Shown: positions 36,900 through 45,638 of the stretch, one piece after another
Numbering within the stretch: position 1 is the stretch's first letter
Layout of the letters: each line of letters begins with the position of its first letter
From: JAAXGX01 sp965203565
GTDB taxonomy: Bacteria; Acidobacteriota; Vicinamibacteria; Vicinamibacterales; UBA8438
Direction: 5' to 3'
Assembly (NCBI GenBank): GCA_965203565.1
Contig: OZ241896.1
Location: 3,782,001 to 3,846,000, forward strand
DNA length: 64,000 nucleotides
Program-made: the position numbers and the translations under genes
The notes under the pieces: model-generated
What the model was told of the DNA's origin: nothing
Databases searched by the model: none
What the model saw: only the letters and a program-made list of their open reading frames with translations

Positions 36900-38695
36900 T
36901 CGTAGCCGCGGTCTTCGAGATGGCGCTGCACGGTCCTGGCGTCCAGGGTTCCGCGGACCCGCCGCCCCTTCGAATCGACCCCCGTGACCTGAGGAACCGT
37001 GCCGTCGACGAATACGAAGAGACGGCCTCCTCCGGCATCCGATTCCGCGCCGTCGACGCGGTGGAGAAACGGTTTCAGGTCCGCGGGAAAACGCCTGTCG
37101 ACGAATCCCGGACTCAGATCGCGCCCGGCGCCTTGCAGGTAAAGCCTGATCAGGAGTTCTGCGGGAAGGTACGCCGCAGTACAGTCGCCCGGACGCAGCT
37201 CCGGCTCCACGGCGGCGGCCAGCAGCGGCGCCGCGGGCCAACCCATGAGCCTCCCGGTGAACGACTCCACCGCCGCGGCTCTCGCCGCGAACACACCCAG
37301 AAACAGCGCCATGGCGCCGGCGCGCAGGACGGCGCGCGCCTGCGGGTTCGCCGTCAGCCGCGCCAGCAGCGCTTCGCACAGGGCCGCGGCGCCGGCGCCG
37401 GCCAGGATCACCGACGCCGGCAGCAGGAAGATCGTCATGCGCGGCGGCAACGCCACCGGCCTTGCAACCAGCACTGCGGTCGTCCCGATGAAGACGGCGG
37501 CCGCAAGGAGACCCCGGCGGCCCGTCGATCGCCGGGGCGCCGCGGCGCCGACGGCGATCGCCGCGAGCAGCGCCGCCTGCGCCCAGACCGGCGCCGCCGG
37601 ATGCCATCTGAACCATGACCGAACGACCCCGCCCGCAAGACCTGCCGCGTACGGCGACACCCCCTCTCCCGCCCGCGACTGGACGTACGGGTTGTCGAGC
37701 AGCGCGGCGCCGCCCGACGCCAGCAGCGCCGGGACATACCCCGCCGCCGCGACCGCCAACGCGACGCCCGACCAGCACGCCGTCCGGAGCGCGAACGCCG
37801 GCAGCGCCGCGGCGCCGTGCTCCCGCCAGCGCAGGAGCAGCATCCACGCCACCGTGATCGCCGCCGGAAACACCATCAAGGGAATCGCCAGCATCCCGAG
37901 TCCGATCACGCCGGCGAAAAGCGCCCACGGAACGGCGGCCTCCGGCCGCTGCGCGATGGTCTGCGCGCACAGCAGCGCGAGCACGAAGCACAGGAGCAGC
38001 AGCGAATAGCCGCGGGCGCTCGCCGCATACCGGAGGAAGTAAGGCGAGGTGGCGAGCAGCGCGGTGGCGAACGCCGCGGCCGGCCAGCCGTACTCCCGCC
38101 GCACGAACCACCAGGTGGCCGGCAGCGTGAGGCAGGCAGCCAGGAAGGCCGGCGTGCGCAGGACGGCCAGGTCCCAGCCGCCCAGGCGGTGGGCGGCCCA
38201 GACCAGCACGGTGTGCAGCACGTGGTTGTTCGGCAGGCTGTAGTCGCTCCAGGCGTTCCAGAAGGAGTGCGTCGCGTACAGGAGGAAGGTGGTGGCCTCG
38301 TCGCCCCGCACCGGCAAGGACAGGTCGCGGACGGCCAGCGCCGCGCCGGTCGCCATGACGCCGGCGGCGGCCGCGGCTTCGAGGCGGCCGACCCGCGCCG
38401 GACCCGGCGGCGGCGCGACGGCCGGCGGCCGGCGGAGGAAGCGCGCGCAGGGACGCCGGAACAGCAGGAGCGCGGACGCCATGACCGCCGCCGTGACCGC
38501 CAGTTCCCGCAACGCGCCGGCGAGCCGCGCGTCGGAGACCAGCGCCAGGTCGGCCGCCGCCCCGTCGGGTGCGAGGCGATCCGCGACGGCCCGAAGCGCC
38601 TCCGCGTCGAGCAGCGCAGCGGCGCTCAGGCCGGCGGCCGCGGCGGCGGCGACGCCCGCCGCCCGGACGGCGACGTCCCACGCGTCATCGGCCAC
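36155..38695 (-). CDS. Family 39-type membrane glycosyltransferase, C-terminus run-on
   Basis: A frame of 846 codons from GTG 38695. The genuine part, to about base 36840, has an N-terminal TM pair, the first-loop motif LPVRGDEATTFLLYATHSF with the Asp/Glu expected of GT-C enzymes, NNHVLHTVLVWAAHRL, and about ten TM helices, ending in a soluble region (RTVVDTPAGKVFRLD). Such enzymes use polyprenyl-phosphate sugars. Beyond 36840 the frame runs antisense through the oxygenase gene for ~230 codons of Arg/Ser/Pro-rich sequence with no homology, so the real stop is missing. Natural length would be ~610 residues. Only 24 bp separate its start from the divergent gene at 38720. Confidence 0.7.
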   Translation of the reverse strand: MADDAWDVAVRAAGVAAAAAAGLSAAALLDAEALRAVADRLAPDGAAADLALVSDARLAGALRELAVTAAVMASALLLFRRPCARFLRRPPAVAPPPGPARVGRLEAAAAAGVMATGAALAVRDLSLPVRGDEATTFLLYATHSFWNAWSDYSLPNNHVLHTVLVWAAHRLGGWDLAVLRTPAFLAACLTLPATWWFVRREYGWPAAAFATALLATSPYFLRYAASARGYSLLLLCFVLALLCAQTIAQRPEAAVPWALFAGVIGLGMLAIPLMVFPAAITVAWMLLLRWREHGAAALPAFALRTACWSGVALAVAAAGYVPALLASGGAALLDNPYVQSRAGEGVSPYAAGLAGGVVRSWFRWHPAAPVWAQAALLAAIAVGAAAPRRSTGRRGLLAAAVFIGTTAVLVARPVALPPRMTIFLLPASVILAGAGAAALCEALLARLTANPQARAVLRAGAMALFLGVFAARAAAVESFTGRLMGWPAAPLLAAAVEPELRPGDCTAAYLPAELLIRLYLQGAGRDLSPGFVDRRFPADLKPFLHRVDGAESDAGGGRLFVFVDGTVPQVTGVDSKGRRVRGTLDARTVQRHLEDRGYDYRTVVDTPAGKVFRLDRWPCRPDSGSGGSIQPLRRADHSGRNRREGIDSPASTLAPPGPSIPYRTSRGNASPSPGCNATASSASNVNCTFPSSGARNAAPPAPRVAVSAASRTSQTTAPGSLLHGDADRTSSRQQSSSARPAGEPRSIRPAPAAASLLRASRSRNPGHRTAGALQWSSSTTYRVPLNTSRPCTRRRPSRIRTVPGAPAHSKRSPSGCSTQSAHRSAPSSTSGTDMVTSSGGRSRCPC

Positions 38696-38719
38696 GTAAT
38701 ATTGTAAAATACCTCCATC

Positions 38720-38947
38720 ATGCTGACAGCCTGCCTGATAGCCTACATGGGGCCGGGCCCGGGCCTTGCGGCTCTGGGTCCCCTGCTGGCCCTTATCGGG
38801 GCGGCGGTGATGATGGCGATCGGCTTCGTCTGGTATCCCGTCCTGCTCATGCGGCGCCTCTGGCGGACGTGGGCCGCAAGGAAAGCCGCTGCCGAGCAGC
38901 GGAGCGAAGTCCGTGTCAGCCGGAAAGCTCCCTTGCAGGGGAGCTGA
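38720..38947 (+). CDS. Small membrane protein
   Basis: A 75-residue protein with IAYMGPGPGLAALGPLLALIGAAVMM, here cited in part, then FVWYPVLLMRRLWR: two hydrophobic stretches with a G-P-G-P-G-L turn. Proteins of this type often precede phosphodiesterase or polymer-export genes. Its last 35 bp overlap the following glycosyltransferase start. Function unknown. Confidence 0.65.
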   Translation: MLTACLIAYMGPGPGLAALGPLLALIGAAVMMAIGFVWYPVLLMRRLWRTWAARKAAAEQRSEVRVSRKAPLQGS

Positions 38948-40868
38948 GGCGCCGGCTCTCGTCCTGCTGCTGCTGGCGCTGGCGGCGGCGTGCCTTCTGG
39001 CCGGCGACCCCGACCGGGCGCCGGGGCGGCCCCACACGGGCATTACCCGGAACCACATGACGGTGGCCGGGAACCTGTCGCCGGAGCACCGTTTTCTCGG
39101 TTTCTACGCGCAGCGGCTGGACGGCGAAGGCCGCCGCGTCTACGTGCCGTACAACCGCTTCCCCGTGTTCGGACACCTGCTGATCAAGATCGTCACGCTG
39201 CCGTTTCCGGACGACTCGTGGGCCCGGCTGCGCGCCGCGCGGCTGCTGATGCTGGCGCTGCATGCCGCCGCCGCGCTGCTCGCCTGGCTCGCCCTGCGAC
39301 GGCTGGTTGGCGACCCCTGGACGGCGCTGGCGGCCACGCTGGCGGCGTTCTCGTCGTTCCACGCCCTCTACTATGCCGACATGGTAGCCACGAAGGGGGT
39401 CGTCGACCTGTTCGGCCTGCTGCTGGTCTTTCACGGCATGGCGGTGTTCGCGACCGAAGGGCGGTATGGGCAGCTGGTGGCGAAGATGTGCGGGGCGCTG
39501 CTGCTGGGATGGCACGTCTATGCGCTGGTCGGTCCGTTCGCGGCGCTCGGCGTGGCGTCGGCGTGGCGCCGCGGGGACGGGCGCGCCGCCCGCCGCTGCC
39601 TGACGCTGGGGGCGGTTGCGGTGCTGTTCGGGTCGGTGGTGCTGGGGACGAACGTCGCGCGGGAGCATGCGGCGCTCGGGAGTGAGACCCCGCTGGCGGA
39701 GCTGCCTTCGGTGCGCTCGGCGCTGCTGCGCACCGGCGCCGTATCGCGTGGCGCGTTCAACTGGCCGGGTTTCGCCGAGCAGCAGTTCAGCCGCATCGGT
39801 CTGGCGTCGGTCCCTTACGCCGTCAGCCGCTTCGTCGTCGACGTCGGCGAGGCTCCCGTGGCGGCTCGGTACGGGACGCCGAGCCTCGTCGCCGTGTCCG
39901 TGCTGGCGGTGTTGACGACGCTGGTCCTCGTGGTTCGGTCGACTGTCCGCTGCCGCCTTCCGCTGGCGGCGCTCGCGCTGTCCGGACCGTGCTGGGCCGT
40001 CGCTGTGCGGGGCAACGTCTCCATGCACGCGCACGAATTCGAAGGGATGTTCTACGTCGGCGTTCCGCTGGCGCTGTCCGCGCTGAATATTAATAATAAC
40101 CGGCTGCTCCGGGCGGGCGGGCGCGTCACGGTGCTGGCGGGGACCGCCGCGGCGGCGACTTTCGTGCTGTCGTGCCTCCTCATGGCCCGGGCCGTCCACG
40201 ACCCGGAACGCGCGCAGCTCGAAAGGACGAGGGCGGCCGACTCCGACGCCATCCGGGAACTGGCGGAAGGAATGACGATCGCGATACCCGGGGCGAGAGT
40301 CCAGTCCAGCCTGCAATATGACCTGGGCGCCGCCATGGTGCGGCTGGACCGCAAGCATCTCGCCGATTTCATCGTGAGCGATCGGATCGACGGCGTCCGC
40401 ACCCTGACCCCGGACAACCGGTCGCGGTTTCTCTACGATCGCAGGGTCTACGACGCCTTCCTGACTCGATACGAACGGCGCGCGGACCGCAACGCGCCGT
40501 CCTTGCAGTCCCCTGACTACGACGTCCACCTCGTCAGGAACGCGGGAGGCGGAGACGAGCTGCTGTACGTCCGCCGCGAGTGCCCGGCGACGATGGACCT
40601 GCGGCGCTGGCCGCGATTCTTCCTGCACGTGCGCCCTGTCGACGCGAACGATCTCCCCGCAGACCGGCGACGGCGCGGATTCGAGAACCGGGACTTCGAC
40701 GACCTGCACTTCTGGCGGGGGGACGGCAAGTGCTACGCCGTGCGCCCTCTGCCCGATTACGGCATCGCCGGCATCCGCACCGGACAGTTCACGATGCGCC
40801 GGACCAGGGAAGGCTTCCGGCCCGAGCCCGTCTGGGCGGGCAGCTTCTCGCCGGGTGAGCACGACTAG
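38913..40868 (+). CDS. Membrane glycosyltransferase-like protein with novel C-terminal domain
   Basis: A 651-residue protein from GTG 38913. A first TM (residues 15-30) is followed by a periplasmic loop with HRFLGFYAQ and YNRFPVFGHLLIK, then about ten TM helices to residue ~435: a GT-C/family-39-like plan with no certain family. The C-terminal domain (SPDYDVHLVRN ... LLYVRRECP ... RFFLHVRPVDANDLP ... GFENRDFDD ... LPDYGIAGIRTGQF) is the same as in four other proteins of this window. It shares a message with the small membrane gene before it. Confidence 0.7.
   Translation: MSAGKLPCRGAEAPALVLLLLALAAACLLAGDPDRAPGRPHTGITRNHMTVAGNLSPEHRFLGFYAQRLDGEGRRVYVPYNRFPVFGHLLIKIVTLPFPDDSWARLRAARLLMLALHAAAALLAWLALRRLVGDPWTALAATLAAFSSFHALYYADMVATKGVVDLFGLLLVFHGMAVFATEGRYGQLVAKMCGALLLGWHVYALVGPFAALGVASAWRRGDGRAARRCLTLGAVAVLFGSVVLGTNVAREHAALGSETPLAELPSVRSALLRTGAVSRGAFNWPGFAEQQFSRIGLASVPYAVSRFVVDVGEAPVAARYGTPSLVAVSVLAVLTTLVLVVRSTVRCRLPLAALALSGPCWAVAVRGNVSMHAHEFEGMFYVGVPLALSALNINNNRLLRAGGRVTVLAGTAAAATFVLSCLLMARAVHDPERAQLERTRAADSDAIRELAEGMTIAIPGARVQSSLQYDLGAAMVRLDRKHLADFIVSDRIDGVRTLTPDNRSRFLYDRRVYDAFLTRYERRADRNAPSLQSPDYDVHLVRNAGGGDELLYVRRECPATMDLRRWPRFFLHVRPVDANDLPADRRRRGFENRDFDDLHFWRGDGKCYAVRPLPDYGIAGIRTGQFTMRRTREGFRPEPVWAGSFSPGEHD
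38926..38945 (+). promoter_or_regulatory. Hairpin at the glycosyltransferase start
   Basis: AGCTCCC and GGGAGCT form a perfect 7-bp stem with a TTGCAG loop. It lies 13 bp after GTG 38913 and ends at the stop codon (TGA 38945-38947) of the overlapping small gene. It could couple or attenuate translation of the downstream gene. No U-tract follows, so it is not a standard terminator. Confidence 0.4.
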
Positions 40869-40882
40869 CGGCTTCGCGGCTG

Positions 40883-41500
40883 CTATGTCGTGAACCAACC
40901 CACAAAGCAACACCTCGGCGTCGCGCCCTGGACGGGACAGACCCGATGCTCGAGCGAAGGGGCAATCCTGAACAGCGCGGCGTCGCCGAACCGGCCCGGG
41001 GCGATCGTTCGGACGATTTCCCGGCTGTCCCGCAACCGGATCTGGAGCTCCCCGCCCGTCACAGGCTCCACGGACAGGTTGATGCTCAACCCGAACCGCC
41101 TTCCGCGCCCCAGGTCGTTGTGCCACGTATTGAAGTGTTCGCCGCCGGGTGACAGCCTGTTGCATCGTCCGTCGAAGCACCTGATGGTCTCGCCGGAGCC
41201 TGTGAACTCGCCGATCGCGGTGAAGAGCCGGGGTTGATTGAGCAGAATAAACAGGAACGTGTGGAGCGGCGCGTCGTCAGGAAGCGCCGCTTCCCTAGCG
41301 AGCAACTGGCCGTTATCCCGGTGCTCCAACGGCTGGAACTGATCGCCGGCGGCCCGCAGCATGGAGCCGAGCCGCTCCGATACGCGCGGGGCGATGAAAC
41401 GCTTGAACCGGACCATGTGGCGCTTCCTGAAGACGTCCTGCTGCGCCGCCCACTCGGCGTCCCTGACGACGTCGAGACCGTTCATGATCAGTCGCAGCAT
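40883..41500 (-). CDS. 2OG-Fe(II) oxygenase, paralog A
   Basis: A 205-residue protein from ATG 41500. The facial triad is H127-N-D129 (FNTWHNDLG) and His185 (SLEHRVCPV), with Arg196 for 2-oxoglutarate. The overall order (RFGLSINLSVEPVTGGEL, APGRFGDAALFRI, PRCCFVGWF) is that of prolyl-4-hydroxylase/PKHD-like small oxygenases. It is closely related to the gene at 47692. The start was set by alignment with that paralog (MLRLIMNG versus MIRLTMSG). It overlaps the GT8 gene's stop by 13 bp, so the two are co-expressed. Substrate unknown; a peptide or glycan substrate fits the neighbourhood. Confidence 0.8.
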   Translation of the reverse strand: MLRLIMNGLDVVRDAEWAAQQDVFRKRHMVRFKRFIAPRVSERLGSMLRAAGDQFQPLEHRDNGQLLAREAALPDDAPLHTFLFILLNQPRLFTAIGEFTGSGETIRCFDGRCNRLSPGGEHFNTWHNDLGRGRRFGLSINLSVEPVTGGELQIRLRDSREIVRTIAPGRFGDAALFRIAPSLEHRVCPVQGATPRCCFVGWFTT

Positions 41501-42489
41501 GTTCCCTGTGCAATACCTGAACCCGCCGGCGACGTGCGCGGGACCGCTGCGGCCTCCGTACGCCTTGAGGCGGCGTGGCGGCGCAGATGAACGTCGGTCA
41601 CTGCGTCGGCCCACGCGTCGCACCAGAGCTTGAGCACGGACGACGGCAGCCACAAGTTGTCCCGGCGCAGCATGGCGTTCGGCATCCAGGGTTTGGCCGG
41701 CGAGTTGAAATGCAGCACCTTCGCATCGCGCGCGGCAAGGCCCTCCCTCTCCCGGATCTGGACGGCGCTCCTCATCAGGTAGTTGTACGTCGAACTGACC
41801 AGGGTCTGCCGGCCGGCGAAGTACCGATTGCTCAGAAACTGCATGCCGTGAGCGACGTCAGGGCTGCGCCACGTCTCCGGCGCGATCATGGCCACGAGAT
41901 CGGCGTGCGTGCGCTCGCCGACGAGGGACGCGTCGAGCAGCAGGAACCCGTCGTTGAACGTCCGGCGGAGGGCGCCGGCGGGGTCGTCCGTCGGCGTGAA
42001 CTTCGCCGCGTCTCGGAACAGGCCCCGCAGGAACGCATAGTCGCCGCAGCAGATCAGGGCGTCCCGGGCATCGAACAGCTCGCTGACCGGCCGGCGGAAC
42101 AGCAGGTCGCCGTCGCAGAACAGCACCTTGCGATATCCCACGAGCCGGAACGCTTCTATCTTGTACAGGGCCGGCAGCACGGCGGCGAGCCTCGGATGCG
42201 CGGCGCCCAGGCCGGCCGCGCGGTCCCGCAGCTCGGACGACACCGGCGCGAACCGCACCCGCCCGAACGCCAGGCGCAGCGCCTCGCGGGACGCTTCGGG
42301 CAGACCGTCGTGAATGACCACGACGTCGCCGGCGAACCGGGGGTGGACCTTCAGGAACGAGCCGACGGTGACCAGCGCGCCCGGCAGGAAACTCGCGGTG
42401 GCCACCGTAGCCAGGCAGACGCCGGACCCCCTCGCGCCAGCCATCCGCTGGTCGTTCTCGACGGCCTCCGGGGCGTCTGCGGCGGTCAT
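41488..42489 (-). CDS. GT8-like glycosyltransferase
   Basis: A 333-residue soluble GT-A protein from ATG 42489. The metal motif Asp126-Gly-Asp128 is in KVLFCDGDLLFRRP; FNDGFLLLDASL and the C-terminal LHFNSPAKPW (metal His) follow, as in glycogenin/LgtC-type GT8 enzymes. It transfers a sugar from a nucleotide donor to an acceptor not evident here. It is divergent from the SGNH gene at 42540 with a 50-bp gap. Confidence 0.83.
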   Translation of the reverse strand: MTAADAPEAVENDQRMAGARGSGVCLATVATASFLPGALVTVGSFLKVHPRFAGDVVVIHDGLPEASREALRLAFGRVRFAPVSSELRDRAAGLGAAHPRLAAVLPALYKIEAFRLVGYRKVLFCDGDLLFRRPVSELFDARDALICCGDYAFLRGLFRDAAKFTPTDDPAGALRRTFNDGFLLLDASLVGERTHADLVAMIAPETWRSPDVAHGMQFLSNRYFAGRQTLVSSTYNYLMRSAVQIREREGLAARDAKVLHFNSPAKPWMPNAMLRRDNLWLPSSVLKLWCDAWADAVTDVHLRRHAASRRTEAAAVPRTSPAGSGIAQGTCCD

Positions 42490-42539
42490 GGACGAACGGC
42501 GCAAGATATCATGTCGGCAACTCCGCAAGAAAGGACGTG

Positions 42540-43631
42540 ATGGTCCGGAGAGGCTCCGACGCGGCGCCGGCGGGAATCGGCCGCATGCTGCGGGTGACCG
42601 CGTGGAACGCGCTGCTGCTCTTCGCAGGACTCGCTCTGATCGCGGCGGCCGGAGAGGTCTGGTTCCGGCTTACGACGCCGTTCACCGAGATATTCGTGCC
42701 TTTTCATTTCGCACCCGGCGTGGGAGTCCTCACGAAACCGGGTGGAAGAACGTACTGGACGAACCACCTCGACTACTGGACCGTGTCGCAGGCCAACAGC
42801 CTGGGCTTCCTGGATCGCGAGCCTCCGAGCGCCGATCGCGCCGCAGCGAGCTGTCACGTCACGGTGCTCGGCGATTCGTTCGTCGAAGCCCGGGAGGTGC
42901 CCATCTCCGACAAGCTCCAGGTCCGGCTCGAAGCACTCGCCGCACGGGAGCTGCCCGAGCTGGACGTCACGACGTCCGCGTTCGGGAAGGGCCCCAGCGG
43001 CCAGGTCGCCCAGTTGGCGTACTACGATGCGTTCGCCAGACGTCTGCGCCCCAGGCTGGTCGTGCTGGTTTTCGTGCACAACGATTTCAGGGACAACGGG
43101 GCGAACTGGCGTGGAAACGTCACGGCGGCGTTCGAGGACGGCGCCTTCAAGCTGCTGCCGCCCGACCCGGACGGCCTCGATCTCGCCACTCCGACGTGGC
43201 CCGTTCCGGCGTACGTCCCCCGAAAGTCCCGGTTCGCAAGATATCTGTACCGGAAGACATGGATATTGCCGGTGCGGCATCGAACGGAAGAGGGACGGCC
43301 TCTCCGCAACGCGCGCCTGGATGACGCCGTCACGGGCTTCGCCCTGGATCAATTCCAGGAACGCGCCGGCCGCGACGGCGCCGCCCTGGTGCTCCTGAAG
43401 ACCTACACCTTGCAGAAGACGGAGCAACCCTGGTCGCAACGGCTGGACGCTCTGGTCAGGGCGCGCGGCATCCCCGTCATCGACGAGTACGAGCACGTCG
43501 TCCGGCGGGGCGACCGGATGGAGGACGTCCACTGGCTTCACGACGGCCACTGGAACCCCGTCGGTCACCGGTGGGCTGCGGAAGCCGTGCTCGACTATCT
43601 GAAACGGAACCGGGAGGTCTGCCGCAAGTGA
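42540..43631 (+). CDS. Membrane-anchored SGNH hydrolase-like protein
   Basis: A 363-residue protein from ATG 42540 (AAAGGA 5 bp upstream). One TM helix (residues about 20-38) then an SGNH domain with Gly111-Asp112-Ser113 (VLGDSFVEAREV), a YYDAFARRLRPRLVVLVFVHNDF segment quoted in part, and the terminal DGHWNPVGHRWAA block carrying Asp and His. It is related to the SGNH half of the 28947 gene but lacks the C-terminal domain. It overlaps the following glycosyltransferase gene (GTGA). AlgX/AlgJ-like acyl transfer is possible. Confidence 0.8.
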   Translation: MVRRGSDAAPAGIGRMLRVTAWNALLLFAGLALIAAAGEVWFRLTTPFTEIFVPFHFAPGVGVLTKPGGRTYWTNHLDYWTVSQANSLGFLDREPPSADRAAASCHVTVLGDSFVEAREVPISDKLQVRLEALAARELPELDVTTSAFGKGPSGQVAQLAYYDAFARRLRPRLVVLVFVHNDFRDNGANWRGNVTAAFEDGAFKLLPPDPDGLDLATPTWPVPAYVPRKSRFARYLYRKTWILPVRHRTEEGRPLRNARLDDAVTGFALDQFQERAGRDGAALVLLKTYTLQKTEQPWSQRLDALVRARGIPVIDEYEHVVRRGDRMEDVHWLHDGHWNPVGHRWAAEAVLDYLKRNREVCRK

Positions 43632-45535
43632 TCGTCAAGCGGCGGCCGGCGTCCGGGCGTGCGGCGGCGGAGCCGGAACTGCCGCTGCCGCACCGCCTCG
43701 CCATCGCCTACCTGATGCTGCCGGTGGTCGTCTGGCTGGCGGGATGGTTCAACTGGTGGTTCGGCGTTCCGGCGGCCGCGCTGCTGGCGTGCGCGCTTCG
43801 GCGTCCGCTCTCCGGGTCGTGGAAGCCGCGGGCGACCGGCGCCGCGGCGGCGGCGGTCGCCGGCGCCGCGGTGATGACGACGGCCGCCGGCGGCGTGTTC
43901 GACGTCGAGAACTTCGACTGGCTCGAACATCGGACGACGATGCTCGATCTGAGCCGCCACCCCTGGCCCGCCTACCTTCCCGATCCGCTTGCCCCCTGGC
44001 GGCCGGAAAACGCAGCCCCGCACGCCACGCCGCCGCTGCTGCGCTATTACCTCGGATGGTTCATCGTGCCGGGGCTCGTCGGCCGCTGGCTCGGACCGGC
44101 CGCGCTGAACTGGGCCGTACCGCTCTGGACCTGGGCCGGCGTCGCCCTCGTCGCGCTGCTGTTCGCCCGGCGTCGCCGCGGCCGGGAGCTCGCCGTCTAT
44201 CTCGCGATGGCCTTCTGCTTCGGTGGAATGACTCTCGTGAGCGCGCCCGCCATCCTGGGATGGGGCAGGGGATGGGTCGGTGTCGAGTGGTACGCCGAAC
44301 GTTTCGGCTGGGCTTCGTTCCTGGTCCACGGTCCGGGACCTTTCAGCTTGCAGTCCAGACTGGCCAACCTGTCGTGGGTTCCTCAACACTTCCTGCCCGC
44401 CGGGCTGTACGCCCTGCTCTGCCTGCAGCTGCGCCGGCAACCCCGGTTCCTGGCCGTGCTCGGCGTCCTCCTGGCGGCGGCCCCGTTCTGGTCGGTTTTC
44501 GTCGCCGCCGGCCTGCTGCCGTTCCTCGCGGTCCTGCTTCGGGAGAACGGCGCCCGCCCGCTGCTGCGCTGGCCCAACCTGCTTCTGGCGGGGCCGCTGT
44601 TCGGACTGGTGACGCTCTATCTGACGTCTGGAGAGATCGACTTCCCGCGCGGCTGGATATGGGAGACTTTCAGCTGGCCGCAGGCGGCGCGACGACTGTC
44701 GTTCTTCTACCTGACCGAGTTCCTGCTGCTGGCGCTGCTGCTGCTGACGATCCGGCCTGCATTGCGCCGGGAGCCGTTCTGCATGGCCGCCGTGGCGACG
44801 TTGCTGCTGGCGCCTCTGTACCGCTACGACGACTCGACCATCCTCATGCTGCGCGCGTCGCAGCCGGCCCTGTTTCTGCTGAGCGGGTTCTGCGCCGACG
44901 CCGTCGCGCAGTGGGGGGCGACAGACCGGCGCGCCGGTCTTCAGCGCATCGCCTTCGCGGGGCTGGTGCTCGTGCTCGGCATGGGCGCGGTCACCACCGC
45001 GGCGGAGCTGGCGCTGGCCTTCCGCCGGCACGGCCCGGTCCGATACGAAACGATCGGACGCACCACCCTGGTCGACCTTCCCGTCTCCTGGCGGCGTCAG
45101 AACGTGGCACCCGACCCGCCCGACCTGCTCCGGCGGCTGCTGCGCGATCCCGCGGATCGCCCCGGCCGCCGCATCCCGGACGAACCTGTCGTCCGGTCCG
45201 TCTTCGACGTTTACCTTCACGGCGGCATGCTGGTCGCCGTGAAGGAACGGTGCACGGCGGCGGACGAGCAGGCGCGTTTCTTCCTGAACGTGATGCCGGT
45301 GGACCCCGACGATCTGCCGTCCCACCGCCGGCGGTTCGGGTTCCATCGTGAACTGCGCAAGCCCCCGGAGCGGTTCGGCGACAGGTGCCTGTACGCCGCA
45401 TCGCTTCCGAAATATCCCGTGGCCCGCATCGTCACCGGCCAACTCGCGCCATGCTGGATCGCCTGGCGGACGGAAATAAAGTCTCTTCCAACGACAAATG
45501 AGCCTGAACGGGGGATTGTTTCCAACGACAGATGA
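43628..45535 (+). CDS. Polytopic membrane protein with novel C-terminal domain
   Basis: A 635-residue protein from GTG 43628, overlapping the SGNH stop by 4 bp. About ten TM helices up to residue ~455; the luminal loop NFDWLEHRTTMLDLSRHPWP resembles GT-C glycosyltransferases or DUF-type mannosyltransferase-like proteins. The C-terminal ~105 residues carry the domain RSVFDVYLHGGMLVAVKERC ... RFFLNVMPVDPDDLP ... LPKYPVARIVTGQ. The last ~18 residues come from the repeat at 45482, so the native end was probably replaced. Confidence 0.72.
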   Translation: MIVKRRPASGRAAAEPELPLPHRLAIAYLMLPVVVWLAGWFNWWFGVPAAALLACALRRPLSGSWKPRATGAAAAAVAGAAVMTTAAGGVFDVENFDWLEHRTTMLDLSRHPWPAYLPDPLAPWRPENAAPHATPPLLRYYLGWFIVPGLVGRWLGPAALNWAVPLWTWAGVALVALLFARRRRGRELAVYLAMAFCFGGMTLVSAPAILGWGRGWVGVEWYAERFGWASFLVHGPGPFSLQSRLANLSWVPQHFLPAGLYALLCLQLRRQPRFLAVLGVLLAAAPFWSVFVAAGLLPFLAVLLRENGARPLLRWPNLLLAGPLFGLVTLYLTSGEIDFPRGWIWETFSWPQAARRLSFFYLTEFLLLALLLLTIRPALRREPFCMAAVATLLLAPLYRYDDSTILMLRASQPALFLLSGFCADAVAQWGATDRRAGLQRIAFAGLVLVLGMGAVTTAAELALAFRRHGPVRYETIGRTTLVDLPVSWRRQNVAPDPPDLLRRLLRDPADRPGRRIPDEPVVRSVFDVYLHGGMLVAVKERCTAADEQARFFLNVMPVDPDDLPSHRRRFGFHRELRKPPERFGDRCLYAASLPKYPVARIVTGQLAPCWIAWRTEIKSLPTTNEPERGIVSNDR

Positions 45536-45610
45536 GCCTGAAGGGGGGCCGGGTCACGTATACTGATGCATTGCGGGCAGGCTGCGAACCAGCCGGACTC
45601 GGCGCTACTG
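45482..45610. repeat. Direct repeat, copy A (pairs with 48673-48806)
   Basis: This segment and 48673-48806 are nearly identical: two spaced copies of TTCCAACGACARATGAGCCTGAA, then GGCCGGGTCACGTATACTGATGCATTG and the following GGCAGGCTGCGAACCAGCCGGACTCGG. The first ~50 bp form the end of the upstream gene's frame; the rest is the promoter region of the gene at 45639. It marks the left edge of a segmental duplication. Confidence 0.85.
45559..45564 (+). promoter_or_regulatory. Putative -10 box (TATACT)
   Basis: TATACT sits 75 bp before ATG 45639 and is preserved in the second repeat copy at 48753-48758. No clear -35 is visible. It would drive the two hypothetical genes that follow. Confidence 0.4.
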
Positions 45611-45638
45611 AGCGGCCGTGCGATGAGGACGTGAACGC

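Noticed and set aside
45482..45545. Two similar 23-bp units considered as a CRISPR array
   Set aside because: Only two units, a gap of ~12 bp that is too short for a spacer, and no cas genes.
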